A stretch of 64,000 nucleotides of DNA from Mycolicibacterium hippocampi (GCF_010723735.1 NZ_BLLB01000002.1:1984001-2048000); one strand, 5' to 3'. Counted from the stretch's first letter, positions 49,814 through 59,560 are shown. Translations and numbers: made by a program. Notes: generated by a model from the letters alone, not told the origin.

Positions 49814-49989
49814 CAGCGCAACGATAGCTCAGCGTGGACGGCGACTGGATTGCGCTGATGGAAGCCGAGTTTCGTCTACTTGGCACCGCTCGGGCCCGGG
49901 GCGGCTCTCCTCAGACGCTAGGGTAGGTTCCAGTGGCGGATGCTGCAGGCGTTGCGCCGGACAGGTCGGCGGGCTGGAGGAGAGTCACG

Positions 49990-50415
49990 GTGGGGGATAC
50001 CCGGGGTGTGCACATGCAGATCGGCCAGGTCGCAGCGCGAACCGAGCTCTCGATCCGTACCGTGCGCCACTACGACGACGTCGGGTTGGTGACGCCATCG
50101 GTCCGCAGTGCCGGCGGCTTTCGGTTGTACACCGAAGCCGACGTCGACCGACTGCTCGTCATTCGGCGGATGAAGCCGCTGGGGTTCACACTCGCCGAGA
50201 TGAAGGAGCTCCTGACCGCGCTGGACGTGTTGGAAGACGCGAAATCCCCGGCGGCCGAACGTGAACAGGCGGTACAGCAGCTTCGCGATTACTGCACCAA
50301 GACCGACGAGAGCGCCGAGCGGCTGCGCCGCCAACTCGCCTACGCCGAGGAACTGGCGGAATTGCTGGCTCAGCGGGCCCAAGTCAAGGTTCGCGGCGCC
50401 GAAGACCCCCATTAG
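49990..50415 (+). CDS. MerR-family regulator upstream of guaA
   Basis: A 141-residue MerR protein: N-terminal winged helix (I-G-Q-V-A-A-R-T-E-L-S-I-R-T-V-R-H-Y-D-D near residue 10), a long dimer coiled coil, and a short C-terminus without effector cysteines. GGAGGAGAG directly before the GTG at 49990 decides the start over the ATG at 50014. It ends 9 bases before guaA in the same direction, so it is probably co-transcribed with it. The target is unknown. Confidence 0.83.
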   Translation: MGDTRGVHMQIGQVAARTELSIRTVRHYDDVGLVTPSVRSAGGFRLYTEADVDRLLVIRRMKPLGFTLAEMKELLTALDVLEDAKSPAAEREQAVQQLRDYCTKTDESAERLRRQLAYAEELAELLAQRAQVKVRGAEDPH

Positions 50416-50424
50416 ACTGACCCG

Positions 50425-51984
50425 GTGGATTCTGCAGCTCCCCGTCCCGTGCTGGTCGTCGACTTCGGCGCGCAGTACGCCCAGTTGATCGCGCGCCGGG
50501 TCCGCGAGGCGCGGGTGTACTCCGAGGTCATCCCGCACACCGCCAGCGTCGAGGAGATCAAGGAGCGCAATCCCCGTGCGGTCGTGCTGTCCGGTGGCCC
50601 GGCCAGCGTCTACGCCGAGGGCGCCCCGCAACTGGATCCCGGTTTGTTCGACCTGGACGTCCCGGTCTTCGGCATCTGTTACGGCTTCCAGGCCATGGCG
50701 CAGGCGCTGGGGGGCACGGTGGCCCGCACGGGTACCAGCGAGTACGGCCGCACCGAATTGAAAGTCACTGGCGGGCAACTGCATTCGGACCTTCCGAACA
50801 CCCAGCCGGTGTGGATGAGCCACGGCGACGCGGTCACCGAGGCCCCGGAAGGCTTCGAGGTCGTTGCCACCAGCTCCGGGGCACCGGTGGCGGCGTTCGA
50901 GAACCCGGGCCGGCGGCTGGCCGGGGTGCAATATCACCCCGAGGTCATGCACACCCCCCACGGTCAGCAGGTGCTGAGCCGGTTCCTGCACGAGTTCGCC
51001 GGAATCGACGCCACCTGGACCGCGGCCAACATCGCCGACGCGCTCGTCGAGCAGGTGCGCGCGCAGATCGGTGACGGCCGCGCGATCTGCGGGCTCTCCG
51101 GCGGTGTCGACTCGGCTGTCGCGGCGGCGCTGGTGCAGCGGGCCGTCGGCGATCAGCTGACCTGCGTGTTCGTCGACCACGGGCTGCTTCGCGCCGGCGA
51201 GCGGGGACAGGTGCAACGTGACTTCGTCGCCGCTACGGGTGCCAACCTGGTGACCGTCGACGTCGCCGACCGGTTCCTCGAGGCACTGTCCGGGGTCACC
51301 AATCCCGAGGGCAAACGCAAGATCATCGGCCGCGAGTTCATCAGGGCTTTCGAAGGTGCGGTGCGTGACGCGCTGGGGGCAGCGGACGGTGATGTCGAGT
51401 TCCTGGTTCAGGGCACGCTGTACCCCGACGTGGTGGAGTCCGGCGGTGGATCGGGAACCGCCAACATCAAGAGTCACCACAACGTCGGCGGGTTGCCCGG
51501 CGACCTGAAGTTCAAGCTCGTCGAGCCGTTGCGGCTGCTGTTCAAAGACGAGGTGCGCGCCGTCGGGCGGGAACTCGGCCTACCGGAGGAAATCGTTGCC
51601 CGCCAACCGTTTCCCGGCCCCGGTCTGGGCATCCGGATCGTCGGCGAGGTCACTGCGGGACGCCTCGACACGCTGCGGCGCGCCGATGCCATCACCCGCG
51701 AGGAACTGACGTCGGCCGGGTTGGACCATCAGATCTGGCAGTGCCCCGTGGTGCTCCTGGCCGATGTCCGTTCGGTGGGTGTGCAGGGCGACGGCCGCAC
51801 CTACGGACATCCCATCGTGCTGCGTCCGGTCTCCAGCGAGGACGCCATGACCGCGGACTGGACTCGGGTGCCTTACGAAGTGCTGGAACGGATTTCGACT
51901 CGGATCACCAACGAGGTCCCTGAGGTGAATCGGGTCGTGCTGGATGTCACCAGCAAGCCGCCGGGCACCATCGAGTGGGAGTGA
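50425..51984 (+). CDS. guaA: GMP synthase (glutamine-hydrolysing)
   Basis: A 519-residue enzyme converting XMP, ATP and glutamine to GMP. The class I amidotransferase domain (about 1-200) has nucleophile Cys85 (F-G-I-C-Y-G-F) and H-P-E near 174. The ATP-pyrophosphatase domain starts with the PP-loop G-L-S-G-G-V-D-S near residue 220. The C-terminal dimer domain ends in K-P-P-G-T-I-E-W-E, a near-universal ending. The GTG start at 50425 lies 9 bases after the MerR gene. It acts after GuaB2. Confidence 0.97.
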   Translation: MDSAAPRPVLVVDFGAQYAQLIARRVREARVYSEVIPHTASVEEIKERNPRAVVLSGGPASVYAEGAPQLDPGLFDLDVPVFGICYGFQAMAQALGGTVARTGTSEYGRTELKVTGGQLHSDLPNTQPVWMSHGDAVTEAPEGFEVVATSSGAPVAAFENPGRRLAGVQYHPEVMHTPHGQQVLSRFLHEFAGIDATWTAANIADALVEQVRAQIGDGRAICGLSGGVDSAVAAALVQRAVGDQLTCVFVDHGLLRAGERGQVQRDFVAATGANLVTVDVADRFLEALSGVTNPEGKRKIIGREFIRAFEGAVRDALGAADGDVEFLVQGTLYPDVVESGGGSGTANIKSHHNVGGLPGDLKFKLVEPLRLLFKDEVRAVGRELGLPEEIVARQPFPGPGLGIRIVGEVTAGRLDTLRRADAITREELTSAGLDHQIWQCPVVLLADVRSVGVQGDGRTYGHPIVLRPVSSEDAMTADWTRVPYEVLERISTRITNEVPEVNRVVLDVTSKPPGTIEWE

Positions 51985-52043
51985 TCAGCCGATCCTGAGC
52001 GCTGTCGGCGATGAGTTGAGCAGGTCACGCCAGTCACTACATC

Positions 52044-53036
52044 ATGACCTATGACCAACATGTCGCTTCGCTGATTGCGGCACAAAGCGGTGACGATCGG
52101 GCATTTGCGGAACTGACCGGCCGGTACGCAGTGGAGTTGCATACCCACTGCTACCGGATGCTGGGCTCGGTACACGACGCCGACGAAGCCCTGCAGGACG
52201 TCTGGTTTCGGGCCTGGCGCGGTCTGGGTGGTTTCACGGGACGCGGCACGGTCCGTGGATGGCTCTACCGCATCGCAACGAATGTCTGTCTGACGATGAT
52301 CGAACAGCGGGGCAGGCGGATGCTGCCGATCGACCTGTCGTCCCCTCCGGTGACCGAAACGGCCTGGCTGGAGCCGTATCCGGACACTGTGCCGCTGTTG
52401 CTCGACAACCGATCCGATCCGCATGAGCGCGCCGAACGGCGAGAGCACCTGACACTGGCCTTCGTCGCCGCGCTCCAGCACCTGCCCGGCAACGAACGCG
52501 CGGCGCTGCTGCTCCGCGAGGTCGTGGGCTATTCGGCCTCTGAGGTCGCCGACCTGATGGACACCTCGGTCGCCGCAGTCAACAGTGCGCTGCAGCGCGC
52601 CCGTCGGATGGTCGGCGAACGTATCGGAGGTGGCAACTCCGCAGCACGACCGGCACCCCAGGACAAACAGTTGGCGCAGGTTGTCGATGCCTATGTCGAC
52701 GCCATGGAACGTGCCGATCTCGCAGCACTGGTTGGCCTGCTGACCGACGATGTCACCTGGTCGATGCCGCCGATGGGCTCGTGGTTCCGCGGAAGAGATG
52801 CGGTGACCGCTTTCCTCGCCGACGGGCCGATGCGCCATAAATGGCGCCATCTGGTGACGGCGGCCAACGGCCAACCCGCGGTGGGTTGTTACGTGTGGTC
52901 ACCCGAAGAGTGCTGCTTCCTCGCCCAAGTGCTCGACGTGCTCACTGTCGACGACGGCGCCATCACCGCGGTGACGTCGTTCGTCGACGGCGCACTGATG
53001 TCCCGATTCGGGCTGCCGGCAACGCTGGACGGCTAG
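52044..53036 (+). CDS. ECF sigma factor of the SigG type with SnoaL-like C-terminus
   Basis: A 330-residue sigma factor. Region 2 is at about 10-75 (L-H-T-H-C-Y-R-M-L-G-S and G-W-L-Y-R-I-A-T-N), followed by W-L-E-P-Y-P-D and region 4 near 150-195 (L-P-G-N-E-R-A-A-L-L-L-R-E-V). The extra C-terminal domain of about 125 residues is SnoaL-like and modulates activity in this group. There is no anti-sigma gene beside it, as usual for the type. An MFS exporter follows in the same direction. Confidence 0.87.
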   Translation: MTYDQHVASLIAAQSGDDRAFAELTGRYAVELHTHCYRMLGSVHDADEALQDVWFRAWRGLGGFTGRGTVRGWLYRIATNVCLTMIEQRGRRMLPIDLSSPPVTETAWLEPYPDTVPLLLDNRSDPHERAERREHLTLAFVAALQHLPGNERAALLLREVVGYSASEVADLMDTSVAAVNSALQRARRMVGERIGGGNSAARPAPQDKQLAQVVDAYVDAMERADLAALVGLLTDDVTWSMPPMGSWFRGRDAVTAFLADGPMRHKWRHLVTAANGQPAVGCYVWSPEECCFLAQVLDVLTVDDGAITAVTSFVDGALMSRFGLPATLDG

Positions 53037-53130
53037 CAGGCGCTCGTGCCGGCTTGATGAGTCGGCGACCCTCCCACGGTCATAACAGGTGAAACCGTTG
53101 AGGCGCGCTGCGTCGGAAAAGGAGCTTGTT

Positions 53131-54525
53131 GTGCCGTCATTCACCGTCCACCAACGCTGGGTGATCGGACTGACTTCGGTGGCCTCGTTCATGGTGGCCC
53201 TCGACTTGCTGGTGGTGTCCACTGCGCTTCCGACGATCCAGAACGACCTCGACGCATCGCTCGGACTTGTGCAGTGGGCCGTCACCGGTTACGGCCTCGC
53301 CTTCGCGGTCCTGTTGCCGGTCGGCGCCGCGCTGGGCGACCGATTCGGGCGTCGCCGGGTGTTCGGCGTCGGGTTGGCGCTGTTCGCCGCCGCGTCCGCC
53401 GCGTGCGCGTTGTCGTCCGGGATCGAGTTCCTGATCGCGGCGCGGGTTGCCCAGGGGGCTGGCGCGGCTGTCGTCATGCCGCTGGCGGTGGCGCTGCTGA
53501 GCAGCGAGATGTCTGATGACCGACGGGGCCAAGCACTGGGCGTGTTCGAGGGGCTGACCGGGCTGGCGACCATCGCCGGGCCGCCGGTCGGCGGCATCGT
53601 GGCGTACTTCGTCGGCTGGGAGTGGATCTTCTGGGTCAACGTGCCGATCGCGGTGATCTTGATTCCATTGACCAGGAGACTGGCCGACAGCCGGGGCCCG
53701 GACACCGCGCTCGACCTGGGTGGCATCGTCCTGATCACCGGCGGCTGCCTCGGCGTGGTCTGGGCGTTGGTGACGGGCAATGAATCCGGTTGGGCCAGTG
53801 CCGAAGTCGTGGTGCCGCTGGCGTCCGGTGTTGTTCTGCTGGGCCTTTTCATCGGCTGGGAAGGCCGTGCCGCCACACCGATGCTGCCGTTGAAACTGTT
53901 CCGTCGGCGTACGTTCTCCGCGTCTGCGGTCGTCAGTTTGCTTCTGTACGCAGCGCTGTACGGCACCGTGTTCTTTCTGTCGCAGTACCTGCAGATCGGA
54001 CGCGGATACACCGCACTCGAGTCCGGACTCCGGCTGATTCCGTGGACCGCCACCCTGTTGGTGGTGGCTCCATTGGCCGGTGCGATGGCCGACCGCTTCG
54101 GCAACCGGCCCGTCCTGGTGCTCGGTCTGGCCTTGAAGGCGGTCGGACTCGGATGGCTGTCCTTGGTAGCCACTCCCGAGACCTCCTACGCCGCGTTGCT
54201 GCTGCCGCTGCTCGTGGAGGGAATCGGCACGTCGATGGCGATACCGGTGGTCCAGAGCGCGATGTTGGGCGCGGTGCCGCCCGATGACATCGGTAGAGCC
54301 TCCGGCGTCAACGGCGTCAGTCAAGAGGTCGGTGGTGTGCTCGGCATTGCGGTGCTCGTCGCGCTGTTCGCCGCTGCCGGCAGCCATCTTTCGTCCGGTG
54401 AGTTCGTCAGCGGGTTCGTGGTGGTGGCGGCTGCGTGTGCGGTGTTCTCTGCTGCTGCAGCGATCATCGCCGCCACGATGGGCGAGCGTGAGGAGCGGTT
54501 CGTCGAGGCGACTACGGCTTGCTGA
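53131..54525 (+). CDS. MFS drug transporter, DHA2 (EmrB/QacA) type
   Basis: A 464-residue membrane protein with about 14 helices. Motif A-like G-D-R-F-G-R-R-R follows helix 2, and G-P-P-V-G-G in helix 5 is the exporter motif C. It should expel organic compounds with proton antiport. The GTG at 53131 follows AAAAGGAG; a longer reading from 53089 is not supported. It lies 94 bp after the sigma factor gene, so the two may be functionally linked. The substrate is unknown. Confidence 0.88.
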   Translation: MPSFTVHQRWVIGLTSVASFMVALDLLVVSTALPTIQNDLDASLGLVQWAVTGYGLAFAVLLPVGAALGDRFGRRRVFGVGLALFAAASAACALSSGIEFLIAARVAQGAGAAVVMPLAVALLSSEMSDDRRGQALGVFEGLTGLATIAGPPVGGIVAYFVGWEWIFWVNVPIAVILIPLTRRLADSRGPDTALDLGGIVLITGGCLGVVWALVTGNESGWASAEVVVPLASGVVLLGLFIGWEGRAATPMLPLKLFRRRTFSASAVVSLLLYAALYGTVFFLSQYLQIGRGYTALESGLRLIPWTATLLVVAPLAGAMADRFGNRPVLVLGLALKAVGLGWLSLVATPETSYAALLLPLLVEGIGTSMAIPVVQSAMLGAVPPDDIGRASGVNGVSQEVGGVLGIAVLVALFAAAGSHLSSGEFVSGFVVVAAACAVFSAAAAIIAATMGEREERFVEATTAC

Positions 54526-54623
54526 CACCTGCCGACCCAGGCGGACCCGCGATCCTGGGCCCGTGTGTCACTCGTGCCTCAGATTTCACGCGGTGTCACA
54601 TCCCGCGGTTCCGCAAGGGTGAC

Positions 54624-54649
54624 TTGTCGGTGTTCGACTGTATGTTCGA
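54624..54649 (+). promoter_or_regulatory. RecA-NDp/PafBC promoter overlapping a LexA-like box
   Basis: TTGTCGGTG (54624-54632) matches TTGTCRGTG exactly, followed by exactly 8 bases and TATGTT (54641-54646, TANNNT). The ATG at 54653 is seven bases past the last -10 base, so the mRNA is probably leaderless. TCGACT-GTAT-GTTCGA (54634-54649) matches the mycobacterial SOS box TCGAAC-N4-GTTCGA at 10 of 12 positions and overlaps the -10. Confidence 0.82.
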
Positions 54650-54652
54650 ATC

Positions 54653-56194
54653 ATGTCGAGGACGGTCGCGCAGGAAGCAATGACCGCATTGCTGGATGCC
54701 TACGACGCGGTCGCCGACTGCGATCTTGAAACCCTGCCAGCGGCGGGGCTGCTGGAGTTCATGGACGGACTCGAAACCTTGACGTGTCAGCTGCCCACGC
54801 AGTCACACCGCGCGCTGTCCAGGTTGCAGACTGAAGCCACACCCCAAGAACTGGGCGCCAAGTCTTGGAAGGACGTTCTGGCGCTCCGCTGGCGCATCAC
54901 CACAGGCGAGGCCCGCCGTCGGCTCAACGAAGCAGCCGAGATCGGGCCGCGACAGGCACTGACCGGCGAACCTCTACCCCCGTTGCTGCCCGCAGTAGCT
55001 GCCGCGCAGATCGGCGGGCTGATCAACCGCGAACACGTCAAAGTGCTCCGAGACGCGATCAAGGCCCTACCCGCGTGGGTCGACACGACCACCCGCGAGC
55101 AGTTCGAAGTCGACCTGGTCCGCGTCGCCGTCGGGGTGGGACCCAAGGCTCTCAAGGACACCGCCGCGTTGAGGTTGTTTCTGCTCGATCAGGACGGCCC
55201 GGTCCCTGATGATGCCGAGCGGGCCCGCAAACGCGGAGTGAGGCTGGGTAAGCAGCGCGGTGATGCGATGACCCCGGTCACCGGGGAGTTGTCTCCTGAA
55301 GCCGCGGCGGTGTGGGAGGCGATCTTCGCCAAGTACGCCGCCCCAGGCATGTGCAACCCTGATGACCCTGAACCGTGCACCTCGGGGACGCCGTCGCAAG
55401 CCCAGATCGACAACGACCACCGCAGCCTGGCCCAGCGCCAGCACGACGCACTGGTGGTGGTGGGGCGGATCGCGTTGATGAGCGGGGAACTCGGCACGCT
55501 CAACGGGTTACCGGTCGCGGTCATCATCCGCACCACGCTGCAGGATCTGGAATCGCGTGCCGGGGTCGGTGTCAGCGGTGGGGGCACGGTGGTGCCGATC
55601 GCCGAGGTGATCCGGATGGGTGCCCACGCCAACCATCACCTGGCGGTGTTCGACAAAGCCACCGGCTCGGCGCTGGCGTTGTTCCGGGCGAAACGGGTCG
55701 CGTCTCCGGCGCAGCGGATCATGCTGATCGCCCGCGACGGGGGTTGCACCAAACCGGGCTGCACCGTGGGTGCCTACGGCTGCCAGGTCCATCACGCCGC
55801 TGCTGACTGGGCTGACGGCGGGAACACCAACGTCGACGAGATGGGTTTGGCGTGCGGGCCTGATAACCGCGCTGTGGACACCGACGGCGGCTGGCGCACC
55901 CGGATGAACGAACGCTGCGAGGTCGAATGGATCCCGCCACCACCCTTGGACACCGGCCAGACCCGGATCAACTACCAACACCGCCCCGAAGCCCTACTCC
56001 GGCCCGACGAACTACAACCCCAAAGCCCCAACAACGCCGGCGAACCCCGTGACCGCGAGCGTGTCGACCCCCAGAGTGTTGAGGACGATCGCGACGACCC
56101 CCAACCGATTGACCCCGAGCCGGGCAACCCATCACCGATCAACAACGCCGGCGAACCTGGTGGACCCGCGCCACCTCACCAGCAAGCAGCCTGA
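54653..56194 (+). CDS. 13E12-repeat family HNH endonuclease-domain protein (DUF222), second copy
   Basis: A 513-residue protein: DUF222-like helical part about 1-330, then an HNH-like domain with C-T-K-P-G-C, C-Q-V-H-H-A-A-A-D-W, N-x-D-E-M and L-A-C-G-P-D-N (about 360-410), then a Pro/Asn/Asp-rich tail with the repeated segment N-N-A-G-E-P. It differs strongly from the copy at 29270-30838, so this is not a recent duplication. Its promoter has both PafBC-type and LexA-like elements, pointing to DNA-damage induction. The role is unknown. Confidence 0.85.
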   Translation: MSRTVAQEAMTALLDAYDAVADCDLETLPAAGLLEFMDGLETLTCQLPTQSHRALSRLQTEATPQELGAKSWKDVLALRWRITTGEARRRLNEAAEIGPRQALTGEPLPPLLPAVAAAQIGGLINREHVKVLRDAIKALPAWVDTTTREQFEVDLVRVAVGVGPKALKDTAALRLFLLDQDGPVPDDAERARKRGVRLGKQRGDAMTPVTGELSPEAAAVWEAIFAKYAAPGMCNPDDPEPCTSGTPSQAQIDNDHRSLAQRQHDALVVVGRIALMSGELGTLNGLPVAVIIRTTLQDLESRAGVGVSGGGTVVPIAEVIRMGAHANHHLAVFDKATGSALALFRAKRVASPAQRIMLIARDGGCTKPGCTVGAYGCQVHHAAADWADGGNTNVDEMGLACGPDNRAVDTDGGWRTRMNERCEVEWIPPPPLDTGQTRINYQHRPEALLRPDELQPQSPNNAGEPRDRERVDPQSVEDDRDDPQPIDPEPGNPSPINNAGEPGGPAPPHQQAA

Positions 56195-56218
56195 CAGGTG
56201 CGGACGCGTCCAGCACCT

Positions 56219-57115
56219 CTAGGCCTCGGTGTCCGGGGCCGCACTCTCCAGGGACTGGGCAAGGACGGCTGCCACCACCGATTCGACGTTCGCCTCGATC
56301 GAGGACGCCAGCGTCGCCGTCACTGCGGAGACCGCCACCGTGCGGAACCGCACCAGCATGGTGATCATCTCCGCCATCTCGGTGTCCGGCGGCAGCTCCG
56401 CGCCGGGGTTGAGGCGGTCGCCGATGTGCTCCACCCCCGCGCGCACCAGGATGTCGCTGATCTGATCGACCAGCGGGGCGATCTGCTCGTGGATGTCGAT
56501 CAGCTTGTCGGTGGCCACGCCGTACTGCCGGATCTCGTTGAACGCCTCGATCAGCTTCGGCCGCATGATCGTGGCATCGACACCGTCGTCCTCGAGCTTG
56601 ATCACCCCGATGGCGACCATCCGTTCGAAGCCGGGTTCGTCGTCGACCAGGTTTTTGGCGTCGGCCAGCGACATCCGTTCGGGCTTCTCGGTGGCCCAGC
56701 TGCCCGAGATCGCAGACTCCAGGCCCAGCATGTCGCCGACGTCCTTGCCCTGCTCCCAGGCCGACAGCATCTCGTTGACGTGGGCGATGTTGTAGCCCCG
56801 GTCCAGCAGCGAGGTGATCAACCGCAGCCGGGTCAGGTGGGTGTCGTTGAACAGCACGATGCGGCCGACCCGAAGCGGCGGGTGCAGCAGGCCGCGGTCG
56901 CGGTACACCCGGATGTTGCGGGTGGTGGTGCCGGCCAGCCGGGCGAGGTCCTCGATACGGTACTCGCCGGATGCCGCGACGCCGTGGGGCTGCACGGCCG
57001 CGTCGAACAGCTGTGACACCGCGGCCTCGACCACATCCCGGGATCCGCGGCGGATTCGTCGCAGGATCGCCGGGACCGGCCCGCTCGGCGGGCGGGGCTG
57101 CCTGGCGGTGGACAT
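56219..57115 (-). CDS. MerR-family regulator ending the oxidation operon
   Basis: A 298-residue MerR protein. After a basic N-terminal tail comes a winged helix at about 50-85 (Y-R-I-E-D-L-A-R-L-A-G-T-T-T-R-N-I-R-V-Y-R-D-R-G-L-L), a dimer helix, and a long helical C-terminal domain (about 130-298) that may sense a lipid or steroid-like ligand. It is the last gene of the leftward five-gene operon, 11 bp after the monooxygenase. It may control that operon through the 34-bp dyad, but the dyad shape could equally suit a TetR-type repressor elsewhere. Confidence 0.83.
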   Translation of the reverse strand: MSTARQPRPPSGPVPAILRRIRRGSRDVVEAAVSQLFDAAVQPHGVAASGEYRIEDLARLAGTTTRNIRVYRDRGLLHPPLRVGRIVLFNDTHLTRLRLITSLLDRGYNIAHVNEMLSAWEQGKDVGDMLGLESAISGSWATEKPERMSLADAKNLVDDEPGFERMVAIGVIKLEDDGVDATIMRPKLIEAFNEIRQYGVATDKLIDIHEQIAPLVDQISDILVRAGVEHIGDRLNPGAELPPDTEMAEMITMLVRFRTVAVSAVTATLASSIEANVESVVAAVLAQSLESAAPDTEA

Positions 57116-57126
57116 CTCAGGACATC

Positions 57127-58626
57127 TCAGGCCGTCGAGGTGACAACCCGCGGGTGCACGTCGTGTGCGACCGCGTGATAATCCTCGAACTGAAACTGAC
57201 GCATCTGTCGAAGATACTGCGTCGCGAAGCCGGGGTACATCGAGGCGTTGAAACCGTCAGCGGTCAGATACCAGCTGTTGCAGCCCGACATCCAGGTGGT
57301 CCTGGCCAGCCGCTGCTGCATGCGGTTGTTGTAGCGGGCCTGGACCTCGGCGCGGACGTGGAGATAGCGCAGGTTCTGGTTCAGGATCGTGGTGATCCCG
57401 GTGACCGCGTAGTCCAGTTGCCCCTCGACGTAGACCAACAGTGAGTTGTGGCCCGGCCCGGAGTTCGGCCCGCACATGAAGAACAGGTTCGGATAGCCGT
57501 GCGCGCTCGCGCTCTTGTAGGCCTCGGCGTGACCTGCCCACTCCTGCTGCAGCGACCGTCCGCCCAGCCCGGTGACGGGGAACGGCGGCCCGGCCAGGTG
57601 CACGTCATACCCGGTCGCGAACACGATCGCGTCGAGGTGGTGCTCGACGCCGTCGGCGGTGCGGATCCCGACCGGGCTCAGGGTGGCGATCGGCCAGTCG
57701 ATCAGCTTGCAGTTGTCGCGTTGCAGTGCCGGGTAGTAGTCGCTGGAGATCAGCATCCGCTTGCAGCCGGGGGTGAAGTCTGGGGTGAGTTGGCGGCGCA
57801 GCCAGGGGTCGGCGACGCTGCGGCGCAGATATGCCTTGCCCAGTCGGCCGACCAGACGGCTCAACGGGGTGTTCCACACCAGTGCGGTGGCGCTGGCCTC
57901 GTGGCCCCAGAACAACGCCTGGCGGGCCAGTTCCTGGGCGGCGGGCACCTTGGCGAACAGCGATTGCACCGCCGGCGGCATCCCAACGTCCAGGCGGGGG
58001 AGCACCCATCCGGGAGTGCGTTGGAACACCTTGACGAAGTCGGCGGTCTTGACCAGTTCGGGAACGATCTGCACGGCACTCGCGCCGGTGCCGATCACCG
58101 CGACGCGCTTGCCGGTGAAGTCGTAGTCGTGATCCCAGGCCGCGCTGTGGATCTTGTGGCCCCGGTAGGTGTTGATGCCACGGATGTCGGGCAGCGTGTG
58201 ATCGGCCAGCGGGCCGCCGGCGAGCACCACGGTGCGGGCCTGGAACCGTTTGCGCCCGTTGGTGGTCGCCGTCCACACACCGGCGTCCTCGTCGAAGCTC
58301 AACCCGGTGATCTCGGTGTTGAACCTGATCAGCGGCCGCAGCCCGTGCTGATCGGTCAGGTCCTCGATGTGCCGGCAGATCTCGTCACCTGACGGGTACG
58401 CCCGCGACCACGTCGGGTTCTTGACGAACGAGAACGAATACAGCAGCGATGGGATGTCGCAGGCCACCCCGGGGTAGGTGTTGTCACGCCAGGTCCCGCC
58501 GACGCGGTCGGCGCGTTCGACGACGACGATGTCGTCGACCCCGGCCTGCCTGAGTTTGATCGCGGTACCCAGGCCGGTGAAGCCGGCGCCGACGATCAAG
58601 GTGTCGTGGATGTGTGTGGCGGCCAT
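57127..58626 (-). CDS. Flavin-containing Baeyer-Villiger-like monooxygenase
   Basis: A 499-residue FAD/NADPH monooxygenase. The FAD loop is G-A-G-F-T-G at 14-19, with G-G-T-W near 44, and the NADPH loop G-T-G-A-S-A near 180. The Baeyer-Villiger fingerprint F-x-G-x3-H-x3-W appears as Y-R-G-H-K-I-H-S-A-A-W near 155, with Tyr for Phe. It inserts oxygen into a ketone or oxidises a heteroatom with NADPH and O2. Related in type to the MymA/EthA proteins. It is 4 bp after the di-iron gene. Confidence 0.87.
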   Translation of the reverse strand: MAATHIHDTLIVGAGFTGLGTAIKLRQAGVDDIVVVERADRVGGTWRDNTYPGVACDIPSLLYSFSFVKNPTWSRAYPSGDEICRHIEDLTDQHGLRPLIRFNTEITGLSFDEDAGVWTATTNGRKRFQARTVVLAGGPLADHTLPDIRGINTYRGHKIHSAAWDHDYDFTGKRVAVIGTGASAVQIVPELVKTADFVKVFQRTPGWVLPRLDVGMPPAVQSLFAKVPAAQELARQALFWGHEASATALVWNTPLSRLVGRLGKAYLRRSVADPWLRRQLTPDFTPGCKRMLISSDYYPALQRDNCKLIDWPIATLSPVGIRTADGVEHHLDAIVFATGYDVHLAGPPFPVTGLGGRSLQQEWAGHAEAYKSASAHGYPNLFFMCGPNSGPGHNSLLVYVEGQLDYAVTGITTILNQNLRYLHVRAEVQARYNNRMQQRLARTTWMSGCNSWYLTADGFNASMYPGFATQYLRQMRQFQFEDYHAVAHDVHPRVVTSTA

Positions 58627-58630
58627 GGTC

Positions 58631-59551
58631 TCAGGCCGCCGGCTCGTGGGTGAGTTCTTTGAACCACGACGGGATCGGCTTGAGCAGTGCCTTGGGGTAG
58701 TAGTCGGACGCCCACACCATCGGGTTGGCCACCCAGTGGTATGGATTGTTGGGTTTGACGACCATGCGGGCGTGCAGTTTGAGGATCTGGTACGTCGGTA
58801 CCCGCCAGGTGCTCTCGCTGCGTTCGCCGAGGGTCTTGAACCGCTTCATCGCGTTGTAGAGCTTCTCGGGCTGCAAACCCATGTCGACGATGTTGTTGCG
58901 CATCCGGTTCAGCAGCGGGATGTACATGAGCGCACCGATGATCACCCCGGGGGTGGCGACGTTGCCGACGAACTGGACCAGCAGCCGGCGTGCATCGGCC
59001 TGGCCGATCATGTTGAGAACCTCGAAATCGACAGCGATGTGCCGGGATTCATCGTTGTTGATCTTCTCGAACACCTGGTGACAGACCGGGTCGTGGACTT
59101 CTTCGAGCAGGAACTTCAGAAGTGCGCCGTCGAGTGCGACCTCGAGCATCGGGATGACGGTGCCCAGGATCGACAGCGACATGTCGTCGGCGTAGGTGTC
59201 GAGCCAGTCGATCGCCAACCGGATGTTGACGTTCGGTTCCGGCATCTCACCGTCGTCGAGCATGCCCCACCGCTTCATCAGGGCCAGTTCGGCGTTGGCG
59301 TGCCGTTGTTCCTCGGCGTGGAAGTAGCGGTAGATCTCGGCGATCGTCGGCGTCGGCGCCTTCTTGGCCATCGCGGCGAACCCGCGTGCGCCGACGTTCT
59401 CGATCCAGCACAGGTCGGCCATGAACGCCTTGAGCTTGGGCCGCATCTCGTCGGTGATCATCTCGGCACCCGGAGCGTCCCAGTCGATGTCGGCCAGCGC
59501 CCACTGGCGATCCTTGATCTTCGCCAGCATGACATCCATGTCGATTGCCAT
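58631..59551 (-). CDS. Ferritin-like di-iron protein (annotated elsewhere as metal-dependent hydrolase)
   Basis: A 306-residue helical protein. Two E-x-x-H motifs (H-A-E-E-Q-R-H near 80 and N-N-D-E-S-R-H near 167) with further glutamates (C-W-I-E-N near 50, L-E-V-A-L-D near 138) form a di-iron four-helix site. It could be an oxygenase, oxidase or desaturase-like partner of the monooxygenase beside it. GGAGG lies just before its ATG at 59551. Its place in the operon is fixed by short gaps on both sides. The reaction is unknown. Confidence 0.75.
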   Translation of the reverse strand: MAIDMDVMLAKIKDRQWALADIDWDAPGAEMITDEMRPKLKAFMADLCWIENVGARGFAAMAKKAPTPTIAEIYRYFHAEEQRHANAELALMKRWGMLDDGEMPEPNVNIRLAIDWLDTYADDMSLSILGTVIPMLEVALDGALLKFLLEEVHDPVCHQVFEKINNDESRHIAVDFEVLNMIGQADARRLLVQFVGNVATPGVIIGALMYIPLLNRMRNNIVDMGLQPEKLYNAMKRFKTLGERSESTWRVPTYQILKLHARMVVKPNNPYHWVANPMVWASDYYPKALLKPIPSWFKELTHEPAA

Positions 59552-59560
59552 CTTTTCCTC

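Noticed and set aside
52004..52043. PafBC-like promoter before the SigG-type gene (CTGTCGGCG)
   Set aside because: The upstream half is 7 of 9 and there is no TANNNT after 8 bases.
57112..57132. Tandem GACATCTCAG repeat between the MerR and monooxygenase genes
   Set aside because: Two 10-bp copies only, crossing the gene junction; no evidence for a regulatory or mobile role.
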